This document shows positions 26,059 to 33,833 of a DNA stretch of 64,000 nucleotides, in pieces. This stretch comes from an uncultured Spartobacteria bacterium (GTDB lineage: Bacteria; Verrucomicrobiota; Verrucomicrobiia; Chthoniobacterales; Chthoniobacteraceae): positions 1-64,000 of the forward strand of contig CAIZLD010000019.1 of the NCBI GenBank assembly GCA_903933715.1. Reading direction: 5' to 3'. Positions within the stretch are counted from its first letter, which is position 1. Every line of letters begins with the position of its first letter. The translations under genes and the position numbers were made by a program. Under the pieces are notes generated by a model, which did not search any database, had not been told where the DNA came from, and was given only the letters and a program-made list of their open reading frames with translations.

Positions 26059-26183
26059 TAGACAAGATTCACAAGATTTTGAGGATTCTCAGGATTACGC
26101 GTAAAGCTCGCAATAGTCGGTTAGCATTCTGTCACCCGATCCGAAAATCCTGTAAATCATGTCAATCTTGCTAATCCTGTCTT
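26059..26183. repeat. Imperfect inverted repeat of the 'AGGATT' dispersed type
   Basis: The left arm (26059-26096, TAGACAAGATTCACAAGATT then TTGAGGATTCTCAGGATTA) is roughly complementary to the right arm (26143-26183, AAAATCCTGTAAATCATGTC then AATCTTGCTAATCCTGTCTTA). The 198-base gap between 26037 and 26236 holds this element and no gene. Confidence 0.55.
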
Positions 26184-26235
26184 AAAAAAATTCCCAGTTA
26201 GGCTAAGGCTCTTTTTTGGCTGGAACAGGTATTAC

Positions 26236-27453
26236 CTATTTCGCCCCGGAGACGACATCGCTGAGTTTGAAGATCGGCAGGAACATCGCCACGACGATGC
26301 CGCCGACAATCACGCCCAGGAACACGATCAGGAACGGCTCGATAAGCGAGGTCAGGGCATCGAGCATCGCTTCGATTTCTTCGTCCCAAAAATCGGCCAT
26401 TTTCTCAAGCATCGCGTCAATTTTACCGGTAGCTTCACCGGCGGAAACCATTCGCAACATCATCGGGGGGAAAATCGGCTGGCGAAGCATGGCTGCGGCG
26501 AGGCTTTCCCCCTTCTCCACATCCAGAGCCACCGATTTTATGGCGTTTTCCACCATCGTGTTTCCAGAAGTTTCGCCCACGATCTCCATCACTTCCAAAA
26601 TCGGCACACCCGAACGGATCAACTGCGCAAAGGTCCGGGCAAACCGGCTCATGCAAATTTTATGAACCAACGGGCCCATGACCGGCAACTTGAGTTGGTA
26701 GCGGTCCCAGAGTTCGGTTCCGATCTTGGTGCCTAGAAATTTGCGGATCCCAAAAATGGTTCCGCCAATGACCATGACCAGCCAAACCCAATTCCCGCGG
26801 ATCAGATCGCTCAAATCGAGGAGAAACTGGGTGGGAGCGGGAAGCTTGGCTCCAAAATCTTTGAAAATTCCACCGAAGGTCGGGACGACTTTGACGATCA
26901 GGAAGGTGGTGATCACCATGGCGATGCTGATGACGACAATCGGGTAGGTCATCGCCGATTTGACTTTTTTGGCCAGCCGGTTGGAAGCTTCCAGGAACCC
27001 GGCCAGGCGGTCCAGAATTTCGGAGAGCATCCCCCCCGTTTCGCCCGCTTTGACCATCGAAATATAGAGCCGGGAAAAAACCTTGGGGTGTTTCGCAACC
27101 GCTTCGTTAAAGGTTTCCCCTTGTTGCACACGGCCCATGATTTCGCCGATGACAAATTTCAACGCGGCCTGCTTGCGGGGATCGGACTGCTCATAAAGGG
27201 CAGTCATGGCGCTGACCAGCGGCAAACCGGCATCCACCATGGTGGCCAATTGGCGGGTGAAAAGCACCAGGTCGGTGATGGGGAGCTTGTTCACCTTGTT
27301 TTTGGACCGCCGGACCGTCTTCTCCTCGATCGAAAGCACCATCAAGCCCCGGCCCATCAGGATGTTGATCGCGTTTTCTTCGTTGATCGCGTCAGCGGCG
27401 CCGGTCACGGTTTTGCCTTGAGCATCGCGGGCTTGATAGGCGTAGGTAATCAT
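26236..27453 (-). CDS. Type II secretion / type IV pilus inner-membrane platform protein (PilC/GspF family)
   Basis: A 405-residue protein with two T2SSF domains (about 65-190 and 265-390) and three membrane helices. The signatures FTRQLATMVDAGLPLVSAM and FARTFAQLIRSGVPILEVME mark each repeat, and VKAGETGGMLSEIL and VSAGEATGKIDAML are the paired conserved turns. Such proteins couple the assembly ATPase to pilin extrusion. The ATG at 27451-27453 begins ITYAYQARD, the usual N-terminus. A pilT-like ATPase gene lies 1.2 kb upstream on the same strand. Confidence 0.92.
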   Translation of the reverse strand: MITYAYQARDAQGKTVTGAADAINEENAINILMGRGLMVLSIEEKTVRRSKNKVNKLPITDLVLFTRQLATMVDAGLPLVSAMTALYEQSDPRKQAALKFVIGEIMGRVQQGETFNEAVAKHPKVFSRLYISMVKAGETGGMLSEILDRLAGFLEASNRLAKKVKSAMTYPIVVISIAMVITTFLIVKVVPTFGGIFKDFGAKLPAPTQFLLDLSDLIRGNWVWLVMVIGGTIFGIRKFLGTKIGTELWDRYQLKLPVMGPLVHKICMSRFARTFAQLIRSGVPILEVMEIVGETSGNTMVENAIKSVALDVEKGESLAAAMLRQPIFPPMMLRMVSAGEATGKIDAMLEKMADFWDEEIEAMLDALTSLIEPFLIVFLGVIVGGIVVAMFLPIFKLSDVVSGAK

Positions 27454-27526
27454 GGTTGATAACACCCCCAAAGGAGCAAGTTTAGTGCTAGCACGTTGTT
27501 ATCTCGGTTATTTTCGGAAGAAGAGA

Positions 27527-27597
27527 ATCCGCAGATTGCGCAGATGAACGCAGATTTATACGGAAATAATCGGCGAAAATCTGCGCAATCTGCGGAT
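27527..27597. repeat. Perfect 19-bp inverted repeat (dispersed 'CTGCGCAATCTGCGG' type)
   Basis: ATCCGCAGATTGCGCAGAT (27527-27545) is the exact reverse complement of ATCTGCGCAATCTGCGGAT (27579-27597), with 33 bases between, including a further partial copy (GAACGCAGATTT). It fills the gap between the GNAT and pilC-like genes. It has no U-tract, so it is not a plain terminator. Confidence 0.75.
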
Positions 27598-27623
27598 AAC
27601 TCCTCTGTCTTTTATGCGCACTA

Positions 27624-28151
27624 CTAAAAACCTCCCATTTGCGCCCGTTTGTCTTCCAAAACGCGAACGGCACCGAATTTGGGGTAGATGAACTGGGCGC
27701 CGGTCGAGCCGAGCTTGGTGAGACCCCGGGCGGTGATGGCTCCCGTATCGCGCAAAGCGAGCAGCGATTGGGCAAGCAGGGCGCTCGCCAATCCGCGGTT
27801 ATGATATTCCAGGGCAATGCACGGGCCGGTCAGTAAATGATTTTGGGCGTCCGGTTCCGCTGTCAACCCCAAAGCACCGATGATCCTCACCCCGTGGGTG
27901 ACAACCAGGCAAAACGGCTCCCTTTTCTCGTCAAACACATCGGCAAGGGCGGATTCGATGAGCGGCCGGATTTCGCGGAAAAACGGGTTCCATTCGGAAT
28001 CGAGCGTAAAGGAACTCATCACGACAGAGCTCACCGTCTCCCGGTCTTCCAGAACAGCCCGGCGAATTGCAAAAGAGGAAGGGAGCGGAGGGCAGACCGG
28101 ATCGAAGTTGGTTAAATCCCAGGAAAACCGCACCCATTTGACCGTATTCAT
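27624..28151 (-). CDS. GNAT-family N-acetyltransferase
   Basis: About 175 residues with a GNAT fold: N-terminal FAIRRAVLEDRETVSSVVMS, a central strand LVVTHGVRIIGALGLT, the acetyl-CoA region ALEYHNRGLASALLAQSLLA and a C-terminal YPKFGAV turn. The substrate is unknown. The ATG at 28149-28151 is used; an in-frame TTG at 28187 would add 12 residues and place the start 3 bases from the upstream receiver-like gene. The Q/RxxGxG/A loop is degenerate (YHNRGLAS), which is common in divergent members. Confidence 0.65.
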   Translation of the reverse strand: MNTVKWVRFSWDLTNFDPVCPPLPSSFAIRRAVLEDRETVSSVVMSSFTLDSEWNPFFREIRPLIESALADVFDEKREPFCLVVTHGVRIIGALGLTAEPDAQNHLLTGPCIALEYHNRGLASALLAQSLLALRDTGAITARGLTKLGSTGAQFIYPKFGAVRVLEDKRAQMGGF

Positions 28152-28189
28152 GTGGTTCGACTCTATTTCACCGATGCCGGAAATCAACG

Positions 28190-28663
28190 CTATCCTATCC
28201 GCTGGACGTCTTTCTTTACGGCCTTAAAGGCGGCATAGAACTCTTCCTGCTCGACGATGCCCCGCCCCACAAGCTGCTTCAAATCGGACATATCCAGCAG
28301 GTTAAGGGTAAGATCAACACTCAACCCGAACGCCTGCGTATCGGACTGGGTTTCCATTCCCGGGCCAATTAACACGACATAAAAACCCCGCCGGGTGTCG
28401 AGGCGCATGGTAGCCAACTCGGCCAGGACGGGATGCGTCTGGGCGTCAGTCCCCTCCAGGTTCTCTTCAATAATCACCACGTTGTAAGTATGGGAGGAAA
28501 GTTTGGAGATGGCCTCCTCGGCGGTGAAGGCGCTGTGGATGGCAAACCCAAGTTGGGTGATCTGATCGGTGATAGTCTGCTGAATCCCCGGCGATTCGAT
28601 GCACAAAAGGGCAGCGAGATCGCCATGCTGGAAGGAATCGTTGCGGGTTTGAAGAGTGCTCAT
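28190..28663 (-). CDS. Degenerate receiver-domain protein linked to PilT
   Basis: A 157-residue protein with a response-regulator receiver-like outline: an N-terminal strand (LAALLCIES), a helix, then YNVVIIEENLEG where a phospho-acceptor Asp is expected, then FYVVLIGPG. The acceptor position carries Glu66/Glu67 instead of Asp, and the first acidic pair is missing, so phosphorylation is unlikely; a constitutive or protein-binding role is inferred. It starts 10 bases after the pilT-like gene on the same strand, so it probably regulates or accompanies that motor. Confidence 0.6.
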   Translation of the reverse strand: MSTLQTRNDSFQHGDLAALLCIESPGIQQTITDQITQLGFAIHSAFTAEEAISKLSSHTYNVVIIEENLEGTDAQTHPVLAELATMRLDTRRGFYVVLIGPGMETQSDTQAFGLSVDLTLNLLDMSDLKQLVGRGIVEQEEFYAAFKAVKKDVQRIG

Positions 28664-28673
28664 AGGAAAGGGA

Positions 28674-29885
28674 TTAAAGGCCAAATAAGCCGCGCTTCGG
28701 TTTGGATGCGCTGGCCTCGCTCTCTTTTTGGGGCGAAACTCCGTCGAGCCGCAAGCCGGTGCTGGTTTCCACCGAAACGCCCTGTTGCTTTTTGGTCTGG
28801 TCGATGTGGCGTTGCACGATCCCCTTGCGCGTGGCGTACAGGTTGGCCGTTTCCTCGCTGATGCTTCCTGCATTATAGGCACGCGCAATGCACTGGTCGA
28901 AGGTCGTCCAGCCAAAGGTGGAACTGTCTTCAATAATGTCGTAGAAATCCCGGTTTTCCCCTTCGCCCAGGGCAATCGCTTCCTTGGTCCGCAAATTATT
29001 GCCCATGATCTCCATCAGCAAAATACGGCCGCCGTCGCGCCGCGGAGCCAGGCGCTGGCTGACGACGTAACGGAGCATTTCCGCCAGGCGCATGCGGAGT
29101 TGCTTTTCCTCCTCGCGCGGGAACATGCCGAGGATACGGCTGATCGACTGGCCGGCATCCACGGTGTGAATGGTGCTGAGGACCAGGTGGCCGGTTTCGG
29201 CCGCGGTCAAGGCGATCTCCACGGTCGAGCGGTCGCGCATTTCCCCCACCAGGATCACTTTGGGCGCTTGGCGCAAGGCGGCTCGCAGACCGTTGGGGTA
29301 GGAGTCGAAGTCGGTGCCTAATTCCCGCTGGTTGAAGGTTGCCTTTTTGTGTTTATGAATGAACTCCACCGGATCTTCCAAAGTGACGATGTGGACGGCC
29401 CGGGTGATGTTGATCTCGTTGAGGATGCTGGCGAGGGTGGTGGTTTTACCGCTCCCGGTCGCACCGGTGACGAGAATCAAGCCGTTTTTTTCCTGGATCA
29501 TATCGAGGAAAATGGGGGGGAGATTAAGGCTCTGGAGCGTGGGGGTCTCCATTTGCAGACGCCGCATCACGATGGCCCAGTTGCCTCGTTGCCGGAAAAT
29601 ATTGACACGAAACCGGACGCGGTCGCTCAAGCTGTAACCGCAATCGCACGAGCCGCTTTGAAGCAATTCGCGCAGCAGACGGCGGTCGTCGCTGATGATT
29701 TTCAGAGCGATCCGTTCAATCTGAATGGGCGTCAATCCCTGGATATTGTGCTGGGTGCGCACCGGCTTAAGCACTCCTTGTGACTCGACCTGCAAGGGGC
29801 GGCCGACGGCAAACACCAGGTCGGAAATCGATTCATAAGAATCGATCATGCTTTTGAGGATCGAATCGAGTTCAAATTTTCTCAT
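28674..29885 (-). CDS. pilT: PilT-like type IV pilus retraction ATPase
   Basis: A 403-residue hexameric secretion ATPase. It has an N-terminal PAS-like part (DLVFAVGRPLQVESQGVLKP), Walker A GATGSGKTTT (141-150), the Asp box (VTLEDPVEFIH), Walker B ILVGEMRDRSTVE (E215) and the His box (TGHLVLSTIHTVDAGQ). PilT depolymerises pili for twitching. The C-terminal about 50 residues (Lys/Ser-rich) extend past the usual end. It forms a leftward cluster with the degenerate receiver, the GNAT and the pilC-like gene. PilU-type or other paralogues cannot be excluded. Confidence 0.9.
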   Translation of the reverse strand: MRKFELDSILKSMIDSYESISDLVFAVGRPLQVESQGVLKPVRTQHNIQGLTPIQIERIALKIISDDRRLLRELLQSGSCDCGYSLSDRVRFRVNIFRQRGNWAIVMRRLQMETPTLQSLNLPPIFLDMIQEKNGLILVTGATGSGKTTTLASILNEINITRAVHIVTLEDPVEFIHKHKKATFNQRELGTDFDSYPNGLRAALRQAPKVILVGEMRDRSTVEIALTAAETGHLVLSTIHTVDAGQSISRILGMFPREEEKQLRMRLAEMLRYVVSQRLAPRRDGGRILLMEIMGNNLRTKEAIALGEGENRDFYDIIEDSSTFGWTTFDQCIARAYNAGSISEETANLYATRKGIVQRHIDQTKKQQGVSVETSTGLRLDGVSPQKESEASASKPKRGLFGL

Positions 29886-30015
29886 AGGCGGCGGATACGT
29901 GGGGATTTTCGCATAGAAAATGGGGAAGAAAAGGCGTTTATCGCTTTCCCCGGCGGCTCATGCGAACAATTTGACCCCGCTCTCCGTAATCCCTTTTGAA
30001 GATTGGAGCAGAACC

Positions 30016-30462
30016 ATGAATTCCATACCTAACAGACTCAAATTGGCGGGAATGGTGCTGGCGCTGGGTTTCGCCCTGGAGCCTTGTTCGCAGGCAAGTT
30101 TTTGGGGAGCGCAACCAACCGGCCCCAAACGGGTTGTGGTGGATAAATCGCAGCAGGAACTCCGGGCTTACGAGGGGAACCAACTCGTCTTTCAAAGCCG
30201 GATCAGCAGCGGAAAACGGGGACGCGAAACGCCCAGTGGACATTTTCGCGTCCAATCCAAATCGCTGATGCATCGCTCCCGACTCTATAATAATGCGCCG
30301 ATGCCCTACAGTGTCCAGTTCGCCGGGAACTACTTTATTCACGGCTTCAAATCGGTGCCCCATCACCCCGCTTCGCACGGCTGCATTCGGCTGCCGATTG
30401 GCCAAGCCCAGCAGTTTTATCAGTGGGCGGATCGCGGAACCCCGGTTCAGGTCGTCCAGTAA
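30016..30462 (+). CDS. L,D-transpeptidase (YkuD domain), secreted
   Basis: A 148-residue protein with an N-terminal signal segment (LKLAGMVLALGFALEP), which may be a lipoprotein signal since a Cys follows LEP. A compact YkuD domain comes next: VVDKSQQELRAYEG, SGKRGRETPSGHFRV, YFIHGFKSVPHHPASHGCIR. The catalytic H-x-S-H-G-C motif is complete. Such enzymes make 3-3 cross-links in peptidoglycan or anchor proteins to it. The ATG at 30016 has a GGAG site seven bases upstream (TTGGAGCAGAACC). It is divergent from pilT with a 130-base gap. Confidence 0.88.
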   Translation: MNSIPNRLKLAGMVLALGFALEPCSQASFWGAQPTGPKRVVVDKSQQELRAYEGNQLVFQSRISSGKRGRETPSGHFRVQSKSLMHRSRLYNNAPMPYSVQFAGNYFIHGFKSVPHHPASHGCIRLPIGQAQQFYQWADRGTPVQVVQ

Positions 30463-30485
30463 TCCGATAGCCGCCGATAAGAGGG

Positions 30486-30591
30486 GCCGCAAAAAGCGCA
30501 AAATAAAATTCCCTCCTCAGGGCGAATTGCCTGCTCCTATCCGCCCCGGGACGCAACCGTCTGTTTTTGTGCCTCTTGCGTTTTTTGCGGC
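30486..30591. repeat. Imperfect inverted repeat of the 'GCCGCAAAAAGCGCAAAA' type
   Basis: GCCGCAAAAAGCGCAAAA (30486-30503) faces TTTTTGTGCCTCTTGCGTTT then TTTGCGGC (30563-30591). The outer GCCGCAAAAA/TTTTTTGCGGC pairing is nearly perfect. It may also act as the end of the L,D-transpeptidase transcript. Confidence 0.5.
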
Positions 30592-30614
30592 TATTCCTAT
30601 CCCCGGTTTTACGG

Positions 30615-30643
30615 TTGACAACTGGCGCGATCCGGCTTAACAA
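30615..30643 (+). promoter_or_regulatory. Candidate promoter for the ilvB leader
   Basis: A perfect -35 TTGACA (30615-30620) is followed after 17 bases by a weak -10, TAACAA (30638-30643). Transcription would start near 30650, making the leader peptide almost leaderless. A different upstream promoter is possible. Confidence 0.4.
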
Positions 30644-30652
30644 GCTCGGCGA

Positions 30653-30745
30653 ATGATCCTTACCGGTCGCCCAGTCGTAGCCTTTCTTAGCGGCGTCCGC
30701 CTTGTGGCGGTCGTAGGAAGCGTCGCGCTTGCGGACGTCCGGTAG
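30653..30745 (+). CDS. Val/Leu/Ile-rich leader peptide of ilvB (attenuator)
   Basis: A 30-codon reading frame ATG...TAG that encodes a peptide beginning MILTGRPVVAFLSGVRLVAV and continuing VGSVALADVR. It has eight valines, four leucines and one isoleucine, the end products of the pathway started by ilvB. The stop at 30743-30745 lies 20 bases before a strong terminator that precedes ilvB. No good ribosome site is seen, which may fit a near-leaderless start. The call rests on composition and position, not on homology. Confidence 0.6.
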   Translation: MILTGRPVVAFLSGVRLVAVVGSVALADVR

Positions 30746-30765
30746 GGGAACCACTTGAATATCCA

Positions 30766-30799
30766 CCCCTCCGGCTCACCGCCCGAGGGGGTTTTTTTT
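30766..30799 (+). terminator. Attenuator terminator hairpin upstream of ilvB
   Basis: CCCCTC (30766-30771) pairs with GAGGGG (30785-30790). An inner CGG/CCG stem closes the loop, and GTTTTTTT follows (30791-30798). It ends 38 bases before the ilvB start. The 5' arm can instead pair with CCGG-T-AGGGG (30739-30748), which overlaps the end of the leader peptide, giving an alternative antiterminator of nine pairs with one bulge. Confidence 0.75.
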
Positions 30800-30836
30800 A
30801 TCCTCACGAGGCCGCCGGTCCCCAATCGAATCCAAC

Positions 30837-32510
30837 ATGAAACTCAACGGAGCCCAGATCATCTGCAAACTTCTCGAACGCCAGGGAATTACGGTCCTTT
30901 CCGGCATTCCCGGCGGCGCGATCCTGCCCCTCTATGACGCCCTCTACGATAGCCCCCTGCGGCACGTCCTGGCGCGGCATGAGCAGGGAGCCGGTTTCAT
31001 CGCGCAAGGGATGGCCCGCGTGACGGGCCGGGCCGCCGTCTGCCTGGGGACTTCGGGGCCGGGCGCGACCAATCTCCTCACCGCCATCGCCGACGCAAAA
31101 CTCGATTCGATCCCGCTGGTGGCCATCACCGGGCAGGTCGCCCGTTCCCTGCTCCGCACCGACGCTTTTCAGGAGGTGGACACCTTCGGGCTCACGCTGC
31201 CGATCACCAAACACAGCTTTATGGTGATGGATACCGAGGAACTCCTGCATGTGATCCCGCGGGCGTTCGAGATCGCCGAGTCCGGTCGCCCCGGCCCGGT
31301 GGTGGTTGATGTGCCCAAGGACGTTTTTCAGGCCGTATGCGAGGTGACGACCTGGCCCGAACCGGGCCGCGCCGCCGCCCCTCTAGGCGGTGCGGAGGAA
31401 CAAATCGCGCGAATGGCGGACCTGATCACCCGCTCTCAACGTCCGGCTCTCTACATCGGCGGCGGCGTGATCGGAGCCAACGCCGGGGAGCTGGTGAAGG
31501 AACTCGCCCGGCGCATCAACGCCCCGGTCGCCTCGACGCTCATGGGCCTGGGGGCCATCCCCGGTGATGATCCGCTGGCGCTTGGGATGCTCGGGATGCA
31601 CGGCGCGCCGTTCACCAATTACATCATGGATGAAGCCGATCTTCTGATTGTGATCGGAGCCCGTTTTGACGACCGCGCCACCGGCCTCGCCGCCCGGTTC
31701 TGTCAACACGCCGAGATTATCCATATCGAAATCGACCCGTGCGAGATTGACAAAATCAAACCTTCGAGCGTTTCCATCGCCGGGGATGCCCGCGAGGTTT
31801 TGTGCCAGCTCCTCACTGCGATTGCCCCGCAAGAGCGCCCCGCATGGCGGACCCGGATCGAGGAACTCAAGGCGAGCCACCCGCTTCTCATTCCCAAGCG
31901 GCCCGAAAGCGTTCACCCCCTGGAATTCTGCAAAATCCTGGGTGAATTGCTGCCGCCCGACGCCATTGTTTCCACCGATGTCGGCCAGCATCAAATGTGG
32001 ATGGCGCAAGGTTACCCCGTCCGGCAGCCGCGCACTTATTTGACCTCCGGCGGACTGGGCACCATGGGATTCGGTTTGCCCGCGGCGATTGGCGGAGCCC
32101 TGGCCGCCCCGGGGCGGCGCACCGTCTGCGTGAGCGGGGATGGCTCCATTTTGATGAATGTCGGGGAACTGGCGACGCTTGCCGATCTGAACCTCGACCT
32201 CACGGTGGTGATCCTGAACAACGGGCGGCTCGGGATGGTCCGCCAGCAACAGGAACTCTTTTATGGAAAGCGGTACGAAGCCTCGATTTTCGAGCGCCAA
32301 CCCGATTTCGCGGCGCTCGCCCGGGCCTTTGGAATCCGCGCCTACGATCTCCAGGGGATCACCGATATTAAAGAGGTGCTCCGGGAAGCGTTCACCCAAC
32401 CCGGACCCGCATTGGTGAATCTACCGGTCGATCCCGCCGAAAACGTTTACCCGATTGTGCCGCCCGGCGCAGCCAACGTGGATATGATCCGAGCGTGCCC
32501 CGGGGAATAA
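30837..32510 (+). CDS. ilvB: Acetolactate synthase large (catalytic) subunit
   Basis: A 557-residue thiamine-diphosphate enzyme that forms acetolactate or acetohydroxybutyrate for valine, leucine and isoleucine synthesis. E49 (ARHEQGAGF) activates the cofactor, GTSGPGATN and VPKDV mark the N-terminal and junction regions, and the ThDP/Mg motif is GDGSILMNVGELATLADLN to VVILNN. FAD-binding central-domain motifs are present. No regulatory subunit gene (ilvN) follows; the next gene is yacG, so the small subunit must be elsewhere. Expression is probably controlled by the attenuator upstream. Confidence 0.92.
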   Translation: MKLNGAQIICKLLERQGITVLSGIPGGAILPLYDALYDSPLRHVLARHEQGAGFIAQGMARVTGRAAVCLGTSGPGATNLLTAIADAKLDSIPLVAITGQVARSLLRTDAFQEVDTFGLTLPITKHSFMVMDTEELLHVIPRAFEIAESGRPGPVVVDVPKDVFQAVCEVTTWPEPGRAAAPLGGAEEQIARMADLITRSQRPALYIGGGVIGANAGELVKELARRINAPVASTLMGLGAIPGDDPLALGMLGMHGAPFTNYIMDEADLLIVIGARFDDRATGLAARFCQHAEIIHIEIDPCEIDKIKPSSVSIAGDAREVLCQLLTAIAPQERPAWRTRIEELKASHPLLIPKRPESVHPLEFCKILGELLPPDAIVSTDVGQHQMWMAQGYPVRQPRTYLTSGGLGTMGFGLPAAIGGALAAPGRRTVCVSGDGSILMNVGELATLADLNLDLTVVILNNGRLGMVRQQQELFYGKRYEASIFERQPDFAALARAFGIRAYDLQGITDIKEVLREAFTQPGPALVNLPVDPAENVYPIVPPGAANVDMIRACPGE

Positions 32511-32568
32511 GCTCCGCAGCTCCGCCCGCCTTGCATGCCTTCGCTGGCGCAGTATATTTTTTAATTGT

Positions 32569-32781
32569 ATGGCCGCCCTGATCAAATGCCCCATTTGCGG
32601 TCGTGAAAACGACTTCTTTGCCGAGCCAACGGGACCGTTCTGCTCGGTCCGTTGCCAGCGCGTTGACCTTGGGAAATGGCTGAACGAGGACTACCGTTTT
32701 TCGGAGCCGCTCCGGCCCGATCACCTGGAGTCGTATGAAGGGCTGAGCGGCCCGGACCTTGACCAACCGGAAGAGGAATAA
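32569..32781 (+). CDS. yacG: YacG-type zinc-binding protein (DNA gyrase inhibitor family)
   Basis: A 70-residue protein with a zinc-binding pattern, KCPICGR and PFCSVRCQRVDLGKWL, diagnostic for YacG, and an acidic tail. E. coli YacG binds the GyrB C-terminus and inhibits gyrase; the role here is taken from the family. It stands alone between ilvB and a cupin gene. Confidence 0.88.
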   Translation: MAALIKCPICGRENDFFAEPTGPFCSVRCQRVDLGKWLNEDYRFSEPLRPDHLESYEGLSGPDLDQPEEE

Positions 32782-32857
32782 AGGTTTCCTTATCCCGCGT
32801 AAGAAAATCGGCGAAAAAAGCGGGTGACTAGCTCGTGAAATCCGAATCCCTGCCGAG

Positions 32858-33181
32858 ATGATCAACAGGGTCAATGTTTTCAAATTCAATTCGGCTTTCA
32901 AAGTGTTGCATACAACCGAACGGAGCCAGACGGCTGTGATGACTCTGGACCCCGGAGAATCGAGCAGCGAAATGCCCAATACGCATCCGGCAAGCGACCA
33001 GGTGCTTGTGGTGCTTGAAGGCGAGCTCCTCGCGGAAATCGATTTCAAAAGCGGCGTGCTGCATAAAGGAGACACGGTGACGGTGACGGCCGGAGTGGCT
33101 CATAAATTCACCAATAGCGCCCAGGAGCGCGCGATCACGTTTAATGTTTATGCTCCCCCGGCTTACGACTCGGGGGGCTAA
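32858..33181 (+). CDS. Small cupin-domain protein
   Basis: A 107-residue single-domain cupin (beta-barrel). The two conserved motifs are present in weakened form: MPNTHPASDQVLVVLEGEL (one His plus Gln in place of the usual second His) and VTVTAGVAHKFTN (His). Metal binding is therefore likely but incomplete. The substrate is unknown. It is followed by the DUF1003 gene after 21 bases. Confidence 0.75.
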   Translation: MINRVNVFKFNSAFKVLHTTERSQTAVMTLDPGESSSEMPNTHPASDQVLVVLEGELLAEIDFKSGVLHKGDTVTVTAGVAHKFTNSAQERAITFNVYAPPAYDSGG

Positions 33182-33202
33182 ATTTTTCCCTGTTTGGAAA
33201 CC

Positions 33203-33730
33203 ATGCAGCCTTCCGACCCCAACTCCGATATTCGTCATGTGGTCGAGCGCAATATTGCGTCCCTCGTGGAACGCAGTCGCGAGGCGGAGCAAAAGAGATC
33301 GCGCGAACAGCGCATCGCTGACGCGGTCACCCGTTTTACGGGAAGCATGCGGTTTGTGTATATTCACCTCCTCATTTACGGGGTGTGGATTTTTATGAAT
33401 CTGGGGTGGATGCCCGGACCGCGGTTCGATCCGACATTCGTCATTTTGGCAATGGAGGCTTCGGTGGAAGCCATTTTCCTGTCCACGTTTATTCTGATTA
33501 CGCAAAACCGGATGAGCCAGGCGTCGGAAAAACGTGCCGAACTCAACCTGCAATTCAGTTTATTGGCGGAGCACGAAATCACCAAATTGCTCGCGCTGGT
33601 GTCCGAAATTGCCGGGCGCATGCAGATCGAGATTGCCCGGAGCCCCGAGGTGGAAGAACTCAAGAAAGATATTCTGCCTCAAGAGGTTCTGGACGAGATC
33701 GAAAAGCGCAGGCCGGAGACGGACCGATGA
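33203..33730 (+). CDS. DUF1003 membrane protein
   Basis: A 175-residue protein with the DUF1003 core: two membrane helices (FVYIHLLIYGVWIFMNL and FVILAMEASVEAIFLSTFIL) and the conserved FDPTFVIL and ITQNRMS. Charged helical segments lie on either side. The function of the family is unknown. The ATG at 33203 follows GGAAACC; a TTG nine bases earlier is in frame. Confidence 0.8.
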   Translation: MQPSDPNSDIRHVVERNIASLVERSREAEQKRSREQRIADAVTRFTGSMRFVYIHLLIYGVWIFMNLGWMPGPRFDPTFVILAMEASVEAIFLSTFILITQNRMSQASEKRAELNLQFSLLAEHEITKLLALVSEIAGRMQIEIARSPEVEELKKDILPQEVLDEIEKRRPETDR

Positions 33731-33833
33731 GAGCCCGTCCAACTGGGACCGCTGTTTCCTAGGAGCATTCCTGCTTTCGCCGTGGGGGAATTCGCCTACA
33801 CGCACCTGCCGGTGTCGTAACGTATTACACGGC

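Noticed and set aside
30347..30766. 139-residue minus-strand frame before ilvB, with coding-like codon use in its first 45 residues
   Set aside because: It overlaps the L,D-transpeptidase on one side, and its coding-like part is the exact antisense of the Val/Leu-rich ilvB leader peptide, which explains the pattern better.
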